Source: Aldrovandia affinis
Taxonomy: Eukaryota > Chordata > Actinopteri > Notacanthiformes > Halosauridae
Assembly: GCA_029706075.1 (NCBI GenBank)
Contig: JAINUG010000110.1
Location: forward strand, 2,079,679 to 2,143,678
Direction of reading: 5' to 3'
DNA: 64,000 nucleotides
The notes under the pieces are model-generated. The model saw only the letters and a program-made list of their open reading frames with translations. It ran no database searches and was not told where the DNA came from. Each line of letters starts with the position of its first letter. The first letter of the stretch is position 1. A program made the translations under genes and the position numbers. This document shows, in pieces, positions 25,601-56,262 of the stretch.

Positions 25601-28600
25601 AATGGCAGAGTCCAGATCCTGTGGACGGTTGGTGGCTCCCATTATTATGACCTAGGCGAAAGGAAAACGATGCACGGAACCCCATTTTAACAGTTGTTTC
25701 ATTTTGTGTCTCACCTCTTGCAGTAAATATAGCGCATATACTCATTGAACTACTACGCAATGCAGCATCTGCAACTCCATACCCTACAGGCTGCCTATGA
25801 TGACAAGGGTGTTAGAAGAGCTCCTTAAAATCCTCACATGTGAGGGACTCACCTGGCAGTTAAAGTCTGTGTCCAGGCCATCCCACAAGCTCATGAACTG
25901 GGCCTTCATCATAGCTGTGGCCTCGTGATCAGAGCTGGAACGGCTCCTGAGGAAGGAGTCTGGAACACAGGGGAGAGGTGTCGTCTTTCAAGCATGATAA
26001 TGGGGAAGCACAAACAGCAGCCTGTAGACAATGTTAGTACTGAGGTCTCTTACAGTTACCCAAACAAATTTCCCCGACACTCAGCAAACCACCGCAGAGG
26101 AGGAGGATGGTAGTGAAATGTGAAGTTACCGATCTCGTCGATAAAGATGATGGAGGGCTGCAGCTTCATGGCCAGCGAGAATACGGCCGCCGCAAGTTTC
26201 TGCGACTCTCCATACCACTTGTCTGTGAGGGTGGAAGGCTGCAGGTTGATGAAGCGAAAGCCTGCCTCTTTGGCAGTGGCTTTGGCGATCAGCGTCTTGC
26301 CACAGCCAGGAGGCCCATACAACAGCACACCTGGCGAAACAGACGTAAGGTGAGAGGACAGTTCCAAAGGCGACATCTTTTGGAACACAGGCATGAAACC
26401 TGTATGCCTAAAACGTTTATGAACAAGGTAATAACTCTGCAGCCCCACCTTTTGGAGGCTGGAGTAGTCTGGATCCCTCGAACAAGTGTCTCTTCTGGAC
26501 GGGAAGTATGACTGTGTCTTTCAGCTCGGTGATGACATCATCCAAACCAGCAATGTCACTCCACTGGACCTGCAAGGGAATGGCCACATACGTTGTTTTA
26601 GAATACTATCAAGACAAAATTCATTTTCCCCAAAAATAAAATAAAAATCGAATTGTCAGCTTTCAACTAAATTTGGATGGACCGGTTTAATGCTACACTG
26701 GAAGCTACAGTTGTTGATGTCGTGGGTGCGTCACAGTCACTCAGTTATATCTGATCAAATATATTTCCAGAATATTACCAATGTTTACACATTTTCTACA
26801 TCTGTCCATGTACCTTCTGTGTTCAATCTAGTGCCATTGTTTTATTTTTCTTCTTCCAACAAACTACAGTGGAACCTCGGCCCGCGAACGCTCCTACTCA
26901 CGAACAAATCGGCCCACGAACACACTTTCCGAACAAATTTTCACTCGGCCCGCGAACAAGCCCTCGGTGCACGAACGCACAAACACACAAACTCGCGGGC
27001 TTCTCGCCGTAGTGCGTCGTGGATAGCATCAGTTGTGCTTAGTACTCAGCGTTGTTTACATCGTTCGTCGTTGTGTTCTCCTTTGATACACGTTCTTTTT
27101 GTGCTATTTCCATTAAATTTGCCCTCATTATGGCTCCCAAGAAAGTGAAAAGTGCTACTGATAGTGGTGTTAAGAAGCCTAAGCGTATTAAATAGTAGTC
27201 TTCCTCCTCCTTCTCCTCCTCCTCCTCCACCATCCACCTGTGCCAGAAACTATCAACCACAAAGGTAAAGTGTACAATTATTATGCTTTATTTTAGTATT
27301 AATGTATTTTTCTATAATTAACGTTATCTTTAATTCCTTTCTATATTTTTGCCACACATAAACCCATAAAAAAGTTTTTAAAAAGTGTTTCTGGGGCTGG
27401 AGAACGGATTAATTGGATTTACATTAATTTCAATGGGAAAAATTATTTCGGTTCGCGAACGGAGTCAACGAACAAATTAAGTTTGTGGGCCGAGGTGCCA
27501 CTGTATGTGGTGGGCAGGAACAAAACATTCCAGTGCGTTTTGTTAGGAAGTCGCCCTGCCACTGAACGATGACATCAAATTGCTTAGTATACCTTTCTTG
27601 CTTGCAGGGTTAACTTTACAAGGGAGACGCTATATAAATCCTGTTGTCTGATTGGCCGGGTTGAACATCCGATTACTCATCGCTGAGGCAGCACAAGACT
27701 CTGGCCCCAGCATAAGGACTATCTGAATGCAGAATATTAGTTAAGGGGTATAAATTCATAAAGTCTATTTTAGTCATATTCTCATGGGGCATGATGAGGT
27801 CATAAAAAATACCCATTTTCTTCCTGTGGATACAACATTGGGGCCAGTAATTTTAGGAAGTTACAATTTACCTCAAGCCCTGACAGCCATCGGCACACCC
27901 AACAAGAAATCCTCTCTTTTTTTTATAAACACATTGCGATTACAACAGCAATTGCAAAGGGGAATTTGGGCCTCCAGTTTCAGCTCGTTTCAGAGCTCTG
28001 CAGTGCCACACAGTGTTCACAGTGCAGCCATAACCCTATTCAGAACATCCCAGTTTCCTTCCCAGGTTGGCAATAGACTTACGGTTTTCTATACAACATG
28101 CTGTAAATAACTGCTCTGATCAAAGGCATAGTTCTGATTTTCCACTCACTATGCCCTTCCATGTAAACTGTGGGTGAGTTCAAAATAAATAAAAAAGTTG
28201 TGAGATGAGGGGATAATGGGAGATTAGGCCCAGTGCTAGTTTGAGGTACTCCCACCATCTCTAGCTCTGGACCTCACCTCCCATCAGTATCATGAAATAC
28301 TGCATGGTTTTTCCATCTGAACTACCATTTGAAGTTCTGCCAACATTGATCTCTGGAAGCAAAATGATTCACAACACAATGTGGACAAAAGTAACTTACT
28401 TGCATACTTAAAGGATCAACCAAATGAGCAGCAATGCTCATCTCATACTCAGACAGCTTCACATTCTTCACACCAATCTGCTTCATGAGTTTTTCTGCCT
28501 GCCGAAGACCACAAGGTACATTTTAATATAAGGGATACTTGTTAAACGTTCATTAATAGTTACAATTTTGTTTAGCAAACTGCAGGGAAATACACCTCAC

Positions 28601-28774
28601 CTGTTTCTGTGCTTCAACTTTTTGTTTCCTGGTGGGATCAATCGCATCTACCATCCATTTAATGGTAAAATAGGTCACAGCGCCAAATATTGTCAGTCGG
28701 AAAAGCAAGCCTATAACTTCGTTGCGACCCAAGGGCCGAGTAAAATTATCGGCAGGAATCTCTTTCAGCACCAT
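22688..28774 (-). CDS. atad1: ATPase family AAA domain-containing protein 1 (Msp1-type membrane extractase)
   Basis: Nine coding exons on the minus strand, in order: 28774-28601, 28498-28400, 26569-26449, 26330-26130, 25959-25853, 25651-25562, 23668-23618, 23322-23186, 22808-22688. All are GT-AG; total 1101 bases, 366 residues (human ATAD1 361). The protein extracts mislocalised tail-anchored proteins from the mitochondrial outer membrane and peroxisomes. An N-terminal transmembrane helix spans about residues 20-40 ('[19 protein letters not shown]'). Walker A is GPPGCGKT (137-144), pore-loop KWYG 169-172, Walker B IIFIDEID (192-199; E197 corresponds to human E193), sensor region 'ATNRP'. The ATG at 28774 has a good Kozak context (ACCATGG), 14 bases after the exon acceptor, so an upstream non-coding exon is expected. 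The N-terminus ([10 protein letters not shown]) is four residues longer than in human, reminiscent of zebrafish Atad1b; paralogue assignment is tentative. Confidence 0.95.
23516..23574. repeat. (TA)n microsatellite in the last-but-two atad1 intron
   Basis: An interrupted TA run lying between the 51-base exon (23618-23668) and the following exon (23186-23322), only about 45 bases beyond the donor of the small exon. Confidence 0.9.
23858..25195 (+). mobile_element. Tc1-like transposon copy C, full-length but decayed, in an atad1 intron
   Basis: Perfectly placed TA dinucleotides (23856-23857 and 25196-25197) flank inverted ends: CAGGTAACTGCTAAATTAAA on the left and ...TTTTGGCAGTTACCTG on the right. 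At 1338 bp the length suits a whole Tc1 element. The transposase is dead: frames are broken throughout, and an A-rich insertion sits at about 24439-24493. Recognisable C-terminal pieces include 'LFQDNNAP' (second catalytic D region) and 'HLNPIEH' (third acidic residue region). A SINE is inserted at 25008-25092. The element lies between atad1 exons 25562-25651 and 23618-23668, opposite to atad1 transcription. Confidence 0.9.
25008..25092 (-). mobile_element. Short tRNA-derived SINE nested in Tc1 copy C
   Basis: Compared with copies A and B, 85 extra bases interrupt the 'AGAATCTATGCCAAGG' region of the transposon. The direct repeat AGAAT flanks the insert (25003-25007 and 25093-25097). Read on the minus strand it starts 'GTGTGGCCCAGTAAGTAGAG' (A-box-like), carries a perfect B box, GGTTCGATTCC, and ends with a TATGTATG-type tail. 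The tRNA-type promoter, tail and target duplication together make a SINE insertion the simplest reading. It appears internally shortened. Confidence 0.75.
26867..27503 (+). mobile_element. Tigger/pogo-like non-autonomous DNA transposon in an atad1 intron
   Basis: TA (26865-26866 and 27504-27505) flanks inverted ends CAGTGGAACCTCGGCCCGCG and its complement-partner CAGTGGCACCTCGGCCCACA. A 21-codon frame at 27130-27195 ([19 protein letters not shown]...) resembles the N-terminal leader of Tigger-type transposases but stops at once, and the rest of a transposase is absent. The element is therefore an internally deleted derivative of 637 bp. Family naming rests on the CAGTGG-TA termini and the leader. 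Confidence 0.75.
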
Positions 28775-29764
28775 GGTCTTTGCGGGATCTAATAAGAACA
28801 GTGAAGAGAATAGTTTGAGGTGAATATCTTTCACAGTTCAAATCCAAGATGTTAGAACTATTTGCTTAAAATTATGAATTAAAGGCAGACCTGAACTACG
28901 GTTGCTTTAATTAAATAAGTCTATAGGGCAGGGTAAAAGTGAATGTTAATAAGTCAAGCAAATTCCCCGGTTAGGATGCTCAATTCGCTTTCGGTTTGTT
29001 CTTCCAGTTTTGTTTAAAACTTAAGACTCCAAAACCCATCACATTCAATGGATATTCAAATAATTTTCGCTAGCAAGTGTTCTGTTTATTACGTTAGCAA
29101 TAAAACTAGGCATTCTTGACTAGATTGATTATCTGATTCAGATGAACAAAGTCAGAGTTATCTAGTGTAGTAAGAGGACCCTCAAGGTTTGTTGTCTATT
29201 TGCAAGGGCGTACTGAATGTCATTAGCTAGCAATTTAGAAACCATTTGCTGGCTTGTGAAACTAGAGGTTTATTTGCCATACTTGTGCTTGCAGTAACAA
29301 ACAACCTGAATGTCACATGCCATAAAATGCGAGTTAGTGACCATGCTAGCAAGGCTAGCCAAGCATTAGCACGCTAGATTGCGAACACATCTAACTCGCT
29401 TCCCAGCCTATTCAAATCCTGAGAACCGAAGATAGACATGTTTGTAGCTATTTATGGGGATAGTGGTTCATTTACAATAATTCGTTGGTCATGCAGGTAG
29501 CTAGCCAGTCAGACAAATTTCAGTATGTTGCTTTCTGCCACTGGGGTTTCGGTTATAAACTGAAAGTGACCTTCTATTTAGCTAGCGAGGTTAGCTAGCG
29601 GAGATCGGATTGGCCATTTTCGAAATTACTGGTTGCATGCGTTTCACAACATAGCTAGCAACGGTAGTGTAATACGAGTTAACAACAATAGTAGTTATAC
29701 TCATATTTTTAGTTTTTCAGGCATAAAAACAAGTTAATTCATAGTTGTGAGGTGTCACACTCAC

Positions 29765-29820
29765 CTCCTCCCTCCTAGCTTGCCAAATACTTCTTTGAGT
29801 CAAGATCCAGGAAGTGAAAA
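29765..29820 (-). other. atad1: Probable non-coding first exon and core promoter of atad1
   Basis: The coding exon at 28788-28601 starts with an acceptor (TTCTTATTAG) 14 bases before the ATG, so an upstream leader exon must exist. On the minus strand a strong donor GGAGGAG|GTGAGT occurs with the exon ending at 29765. Just upstream lies CACTTCCTGG, an ETS-type site common in TATA-less housekeeping promoters. The transcription start (about 29800-29830) is a guess. Confidence 0.45.
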
Positions 29821-30289
29821 AGTGAAATAAAAAATGTACCTAGTGAGTCTCACTACTTCAACTGCCCTGGTGGAAACAACGCTTTTTCACAAAAGGTTCC
29901 ACTATGGAAAATTGTTATTTTTGGATGCGGATACTAGCAAATGCAGTAGCTAATATGTGCATCACCGTTGTTAAAAGTATTACATTTAATGTATCGGCAT
30001 GTGAATAAATGTTTCCCAATGTACCAACTGCAGACGATGCATAACAAAAGACAAGACTACACTGTTTCATAACGAGCATCGGTTCAGAATAGTGCTGCGT
30101 AGATCCACTGATTTTTAGTAAGCTAGCTAGCTGTAGCCTTTACATTGGCTTGTTACACTCAAAAGATGATTATCCATATAATAATATAGAAAGACTATAT
30201 GACCTGCGCTGCGCCTGTTTGTTCACCTGATGCTCCTGAACAAACGTTTCAGACCAACTAAACTCCAATGCCACTGAGCGGCAGTAGGA

Positions 30290-30297
30290 TGACGTAA
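30290..30297. promoter_or_regulatory. CRE-like site TGACGTAA
   Basis: TGACGTAA, a CREB/ATF-type site, about 470 bases upstream of the inferred atad1 first exon. A single short motif, so weak support. Confidence 0.25.
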
Positions 30298-31064
30298 GCC
30301 TCTTGAAACAAAAGACGTTCGTTTAGCGCACAATGATTCTACACCGATGAACGGTATTAAATGTTTCCTCGGATTGCATATGTCGTCTTGAAGATGGGAA
30401 CATTTTACAAGTGAATGTCAGGGGAAATTCAATATAGAATGATATTTCATTTGCGGACCTAAAATATGTGAAGGTTATGCTATTCTTATTTAGTATAATT
30501 GGGGAAATGTCACTGTAGTCCTTGGCATTCGAATAAATCCCTACTGTATTTTCAAAACTACTCTGCCAAAACCGGGAGTTTGTCAGAGGTATTTGCCCAC
30601 AGCCTTCGGTAATGCTTAAGTTAGGGGAACGGGCAGCACAAGTGACATCACTCACATAGATACAATATGTTATGTTGCTGAGATTCACACAAGACATAGA
30701 AATAGAATGTGATTTTACTTTCCCCCCAAGCTATCTGATTTTAAAGCCATGAATTAATAAAATGGTTTAGTGTTAGTTCAGTAGCAATAATAACTGGAAG
30801 ATAATTACCTAATTTCCTTTATGTAAATAAAGTGAAATTTGACATCTTAATCAGAACAATATGTTTACGTTGTGTGTGTCAATACTGTAGGAACTGGCTG
30901 GTGTTAAAGCTAAATTACATATAACAGATCTTTAGGCCTCTGTCTTACACATACAGTACAGTACCTTCAAAAGTATCATGCTGTAACCCTCCAGTGATTG
31001 GATTACAGTAGCAATGTAGACAATAGTGCTGGTGGGCTGGGATGAATGGGGGGCCGGGGGGTCT

Positions 31065-31074
31065 AGACATGTCT
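31065..31074. promoter_or_regulatory. Perfect p53 half-site AGACATGTCT inside a 16-bp palindrome
   Basis: AGACATGTCT fits RRRCWWGYYY at every position and sits in the perfect palindrome TCTAGACATGTCTAGA (31062-31077). It lies about 2.7 kb upstream of the pten ATG. No second half-site is adjacent. Mammalian PTEN has been reported as a p53 target; relevance here is inference. Confidence 0.3.
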
Positions 31075-32257
31075 AGATCTTAATAGGTCAGAGGTAGAAT
31101 GGTCTGAGTCACACATCAAACATTACACTGGCCATGCAAAAGGCATGTATGAGTGTTGAGCAAATCATTTATTTGTAATATAATTCAAACCCAAATCCAT
31201 TTACTGCAGGATTATAGTAAATCTTAAAGTAAAAAAGTAGAGATAAAAAGATGATTTGCTTCTTCCTCTGAATTACTGAGGGGTGTAAACTTGTGCACAC
31301 TTATTAATCTGTGTTTGATCCAAAATGTAGATTGATGGACATCTACCATCTTTCCATAACCATAATAGTAATATTAAACAATATATATATATATATAGTT
31401 TAATGTGTTACTATTACTATTTATTCTGCTGTGAGTTCTGTAGTGATTGAGTGCAATGGATGCATAATATCAATATTAATAAAATAATGATTTGTGTTAC
31501 CAAAAGGATGTGATTCAATGGTGTGTTTGCAATGTTGTTTTAAATGATCAAACAAATAATGCCTGCTGAAGGAAAATGTTGATACAAGTCAGAATTTCAG
31601 AAAGCTGGAATTATGAAATGTCTTTCAACAGAAAGTATAATCAGCTCCTCCTTTGAATTATATAATGTAAATAGATTTGTTCACATTAACCACAAAGCAT
31701 CAATTATGAAATGTTGATTGAATGTCTAAATGAGAAAATTAGAATGAGTCAATTAAAAGTAGACCTGCGAGTGTATTTTCAAATATAATCCTGAAAGTAC
31801 TCTTTCAAGTAGCTACTTATCGTAGATGCTATGAAAATAGTATTCAGTTTGTAAGAATGTAAGATTTCCTTAAATTAACAATCATGGATTTTTTTGTGTG
31901 GTGGTGGTGGCTTTGTTCTCTTCTTATTGGTCAGTACTCCTTACATTTGCACTTAATTTTATGACCAAACACAATCTAACGAGCAAGTCACTGTATATTT
32001 AGGAAGGGCAGCAACTATTCAGAAACTATTACTGATAGATAACCTTGTTAGGTTGCCATCTAACGTTACACTCGTTTAATAAATAGTACAGAAGCACGCT
32101 ACACTCTACTGCTCAATTCTCATCAATAATCTTAAACTGAAATAAATATGCAAAACTATACCATTAAAACAAAATTGAGCTACATCGAACCAATTTCCCG
32201 TGACTCTTGGCAGGTGCAAAACGAAAACCTTTTTATTCCGTAGTGTTCCGCTGAACC

Positions 32258-32271
32258 CTGGCAGGTGGCGC
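32258..32271 (+). promoter_or_regulatory. CTCF-like motif CTGGCAGGTGGCGC
   Basis: The sequence agrees with 12 of 14 positions of the CTCF core (CCASYAGRKGGCRS) and is followed by TATG. It lies about 1.5 kb upstream of the pten ATG, between the divergent genes. A related TTGGCAGGTG occurs about 50 bases upstream. Confidence 0.3.
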
Positions 32272-33327
32272 TATGGAATAAGTATTTAATTCCACGTCGT
32301 TGACTAGAACATTCCACCCACCCCCTTCCCCCTCCCTCCTCAAAGAAGATATGAATGTGAGGAAAGCTTTACTTTCATACCTTGTAGTGTAGCTAGCGAG
32401 CTCCCTTGCTAAATCGTATGTATAGCTATATTTTCTACATGAGGTGATATTGCAGTTGTGTAATAAAAAACGAGTCCCCTCGCCTCTTATGTGAATCTAC
32501 TGGCTTGTGCGTACTCTAGTTGGCAACTTTTACTTTTCTGCTTGCGTAAGCACTTCACAAGTTTTCTGGCTTCCATTGTTAGACTGGTTAGCTAGCTGGC
32601 TAGCTAGCTGTCTGATTTTTCTCTTTTCTTCCTCTGTGGGTAGCTAACGTTAGCTAGCGATTATTTTGGCAAGTCACAGTACAAGCTAAATAGGCTTTAG
32701 CTCTGTCATAGGATTTGAACAATTGTAAGTGAAGACTAAACTTGTGGATAGCGTAAATACATAGCACCCAGTCCAAAACCTCGGTTATTAGCGCGAAACG
32801 ACACATAAAATATTGGAAACTTCCCCAATTATTGAAACACGTGACCTTCCTTTGGCAGAGAAAAGAGTTCCCTGCGGTGTGTCTGTGTCCTTCCGCCCTC
32901 AATGAAGGACCAAAGCGCACGCAAACAAAGCATTTTACGCGTCGCTACCTTAAATACGATATATTTTCATCAATTGCATAGTTTTTTTTATCATCTTGTT
33001 GTGTATTCCACGACAAATCATCTTGATTGGGATACCTTGAAAAATGCAATAGTAGAACTATTTACATTGCGGCAGGATATGCGATATATACCTAGTCCTT
33101 TTTCGCTGTCGGAAGCCATGATGGAAGTTTGAGAGTTTAGCTGGAGAGAAACGAGAAAAGGAAAAGGATTTGTCAGGAAAATCCCTGAAAATTCATTTTA
33201 ACGTACTTTTAAATATACGTATAATCATTTTTATTTTTAAAGGGGGAGGCTGTCAATTTTATTCTGTATTGACTGTGATTTGGACGGCGAGAATCGCGCG
33301 GTTGAACGGCGTTGGATTTTTTAAAAT

Positions 33328-33415
33328 ATAGCTAGCTATGTAGCTAGCTAGCTAGCTACGTGTGTGCTGAGAGAGAGAGCGAGCGAGAGAGGGAGAGCGA
33401 GAGAGAGAGAGCGAG
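33328..33415. repeat. TAGC tetranucleotide run followed by GA-rich tract in the pten 5' leader/promoter
   Basis: 'TAGCTAGCTATGTAGCTAGC' continues into a purine-rich GAGA/GAGCGAGA tract up to about 33415. These sequences are expected to lie in the pten 5' leader or core promoter. No TATA box was recognised. Confidence 0.6.
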
Positions 33416-33664
33416 TCTGTCACAATATTCTGGGTTAGAATTGCTGGAGAGGTTTCTCTCCGCTTTTTCGACTCAACCACGGCGGCTGTGGCAGATTCAG
33501 AGACTTGGGCCGTTTTTAAAACATTAAAGTTTGGTAGCTGGAGAATTGAGTACCTTTTCACTTGGGGCATTTCAAGACCGAATACGGGATCGTGGAAGCC
33601 GGGCCTGTGGAGGAGCGGAGCAAGGCCCTCCTTTATGATCCAGCAGCAGAAGCCATTCTAATAG

Positions 33665-52922
<19,258 letters not shown>

Positions 52923-55900
52923 AATATTTTTATGGGAAGAAAAAAAAAAAAAAGAAATACACCAGAGAAAAAAAGGAGAAAACTTGAATATGAACTGAAA
53001 GCAAGTACCTTTTTTCCAAACGGCAGTGGGACATTTGTGTCATGTAAAATGCCACCAATTTTAGGAACAATAATCCTGACCAATTTTCTTTTGCCCCGTA
53101 CATCCGCAAGGTATTGACACTGTTGCCCAGTGGAAAAAGGTTCAGTAGCTGTTATGTATATACCTTTTTGTGTCAAAAAAAAATGACAATGGAAAAGAGT
53201 AACACAATCAGGAGATGGGAGATCAGGTATGGGAGAAATTAGATTGAAATCTAAATTTGCTGCTCCATCTCCTGTTGAAACCAAGGCCAGTGCTTCAGTC
53301 ACTTTTCTCTCCTTCCCCTCCCCCCCTCCACAACTCTCCGCCCCTCCCCTCCCCTCCCCTCCCACCCACCCTACTGTGATTGCTTCTTGTGCTGTTTGCA
53401 GGCTGTCTCACACGAGTTGACATTTGTGCAGTGGAAACTGCATGTTAGGATTCTGCAGTCTATTATTACTGTTATTATGAATAGGCTATATGACATCTAA
53501 GCAATGTCCATTCCTTCTACCACTGTGTATTCTTTTAAAGGTATGCAGAAAATGGTATCCCCTGTATTTGTCAATGCTTTTTTTTTATGTTAAGATAATA
53601 AAATATAATACACAAAACAGCAGGGAACCGGTGTTGCAATAATGTTAACACTATACATTTAAAAGGCAAACCAGTGTGCATGTTATTGGAATTAGTGTCC
53701 ATGTTGTTTAATAAATGGTATACAATGTTTTTTCTAAAAGAGGTTTCTAATGTCATTTAAACTCCGATTGTATTTAGCCAGGAGATAATTCACAGATAGC
53801 ATTCATCATTTCCGTGGTTTCTGCAGGTATCATTTTAATCTTAGGACCGGCAATTTCAAATGGGATTGCATTATGTAATACACAAAGTTCCCCCACGTTT
53901 ATGGATAAGCAGATACATCTTCAGTGTATGAGGAATGATCTTTTTTTAATTATTATTTTGGGCTAACTGTACAAAAAGCTCTTAAACGGTTTACATTACG
54001 AATTGGTGACTACTTAAGTGAAATATCGGTTTAACCCTGGATCTCTCTTTAGGCTTGGTGGGACATCAGATCTTTGGCTCCCCAAACACAGCTCTTGTTT
54101 GTAGCCTTATTGTGCAAGGTCTAACTAAATCTAGATCATTTGAATATCCAACAAAGGTGCTTACAAACTGCCAAACTGCATATTTGAAATGTACAGTCAA
54201 CACGGAGCCAATAATCTGTGCCTAACATATGGTGCGAGTAGCAGTAGTGGCATGCACTATTGTGTGTGTGTGTGAAAACTGTTCGATGCACAGCAGCGTG
54301 CTCATTCTGTAGTCTTTCTGCAATAGGTGTCCCTGACTGGCTGGATTTTTTTTGTTTGTTATTTTTTTAATTTTTTATTCGGTTTCATTCCACTTGGAGT
54401 GGGAATAGTGCAGCTACAGATTTTACTGAAAGTCTTGTGCTTGCTTCAGAAATATATAAAAGCCCTATATATGAGAATATTTAAATATATATAATTTCTT
54501 TTAAGCATGCCAAATTTTCGTAACACCTGGCCTGTGGTGTGTCACAGGACAGACCAAAAAAAAAAAAAAAAAAAAAAACTACAAAAAAAACTTCTCAGTT
54601 TCTTGGGCAGGAATCTTCACAGAGGGTAGAGATGTAAGCTGCCTTTATTGTACTGTTGACATTAAGGCTCCACCCTTGTTCATCAATCCACCGCGCATGC
54701 TGTTCAGCTCGCCTTTCTATATAAAGAATATTTTCCCTAGGTATTGAAACGTTTTTTTTTTTGTTTGTTTGTTTGTTTGTTTCAGCATATATACTTTAGC
54801 CAACCCAGTAACACAATGTAGGATTTTGTTGTGTACATCTTATTACATCACTGAAAACCTGCCAAAAGTAAGCTTGTTTTAATTGAGTTTTTTGTGTTTT
54901 TGTTTGTTTTTTTTGGAGGGGGGAAGGGGGCCTACGGGAGGTATTCTTTGCCTTACTTGAAGTTGACAATGCTTACACTGCTACTGCTTTGAAAATCTAC
55001 CTTTCTGCCCAGGCACTGACTAGATAGTTCAAGTACTTATTTAAAGCTACTTTTAATAGAGCAGCATATTGTACTAGACTTTTGCACTGTTACAGATTTT
55101 TGCAGGGTTTCACTCAGTGGTCCACAGTATTTTTTTTTTTCTTTCCCTCCAGTAAAAAAAGAAAAAGAAAAAAGCCTTGCAAGCAATGAAAGATGTGGTA
55201 GGTGGAGGTGGAATAAAACGGCTTGGTGTACCTTAATCTTGTATCCATGCATCCCCATAGAAACAGATGTGTTACTTTGACTGAAAATGTCCTGACTTTT
55301 TTTTTTTTTTTTTTTTTTTTTTAAGAAAACAAAAAAAATGGAAAAAATGAATAAAGTAACTATTTATGACAGTATTCATAAGTATTCTGGTAAAGACGTT
55401 CTGCAGGTATTTCCTTTCTTATCCCTTGACTCTCTGGATCATATGCTTACTACTTTGGATGTTCAGCAGCTTAAATGTATGAGTCTACTCAAGGGCATCA
55501 CTGTTAAGAAGCTAACTGTTAGGCCCCATGCCATCCCTAGACATCTGTAGCCCCACTTCTGAAAGATTTGCCACAGTACCTTAACACGCAAAAACAAATA
55601 TTGGGGAGGGGGGGAGGGGAAACTCCTTGGGGAACCTTTGAGGTCCTTAATGTGGCACAGGTTAAAACTTGTGTGGAGTTCACAGGCAGCATCAAAATTA
55701 AGTTTCAGCTTTAAAAAAAAAAAAAAAAAAATCTTCATAAAGGTGCCAGTGTGCAAGTTTCATGTCACTAGTTTCTAGCAGATTTGTGCAATATGTTATA
55801 ACGATGCCTGTGGTTGCCACAAAGTGCCTCTTGTTTACTGTTAAAAAAAGAAGTGCTTGTTAAATACTGTTAAAGTACATCATGTCATGCATGCAGATGG

Positions 55901-56262
55901 AAGGGGTGGAACTGCACTAAATCTAAGGGGCTTACCTGCAGATGTGGGCGGGGCTGCCTTTGGCTCCGCCCACTCCGTTTCTGGGTTTAATTTTATGTAG
56001 AGTATGTAAACTCAGTATATTTTCAGTCTTTTAAATAGCCTTATTCCATTTCAGCCTGTTCAGATATTGTGCTGTGCAACAGTTGCTCTGTGTGTAATGC
56101 TATGCACTGAGAATACACAACCAACAATGTATGAAAATTGTACAGGTTATAATGATGCTCATACAAATCAGATGTCCGTTTGTTATTGTATGTGTAAACT
56201 ACCCTTTATCTTAGTGTTATAAACTCCACATAAAACCAATTAAAGTCTCATTCTTGTCACTG
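52923..56262 (+). other. pten: pten 3' UTR
   Basis: After the TGA (52920-52922) about 3.3 kb of non-coding, AT-rich sequence with several A/T homopolymers (54557-54577, 55299-55322) extends to an ATTAAA at 56239-56244. Internal AATAAA hexamers (for example 53597-53602) could give shorter forms. Mammalian PTEN also has a multi-kilobase 3' UTR with alternative poly(A) use. Seed matches are TACTTGAA (54954-54961, miR-26), TTTGCACT (55081-55088, miR-19 and miR-130/301), GTGCAATA (55786-55793, miR-25/92) and CTATGCA (56100-56106, miR-153). Confidence 0.6.
56239..56244 (+). terminator. pten: Candidate distal poly(A) signal of pten (ATTAAA)
   Basis: ATTAAA is followed about 35-45 bases later by GT-rich TTTGTTTGGTTG, a sensible cleavage/polyadenylation layout. 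Candidate miRNA seed sites lie upstream of it. Confidence 0.4.

Larger units (their letters stand above)
29840..33300. other. Divergent spacer between atad1 and pten
   Basis: No coding frame matching a known protein is visible here, including none resembling mammalian KLLN. It holds GCTAGC/TAGCTAGC clusters (around 29490-29660, 32390-32660), a short TA repeat near 31381-31397 and the candidate regulatory motifs listed separately. Both promoters must lie in or at the edges of this stretch. Confidence 0.6.

Noticed and set aside
29840..33300. A KLLN-like gene between atad1 and pten
   Set aside because: No open frame resembles it.
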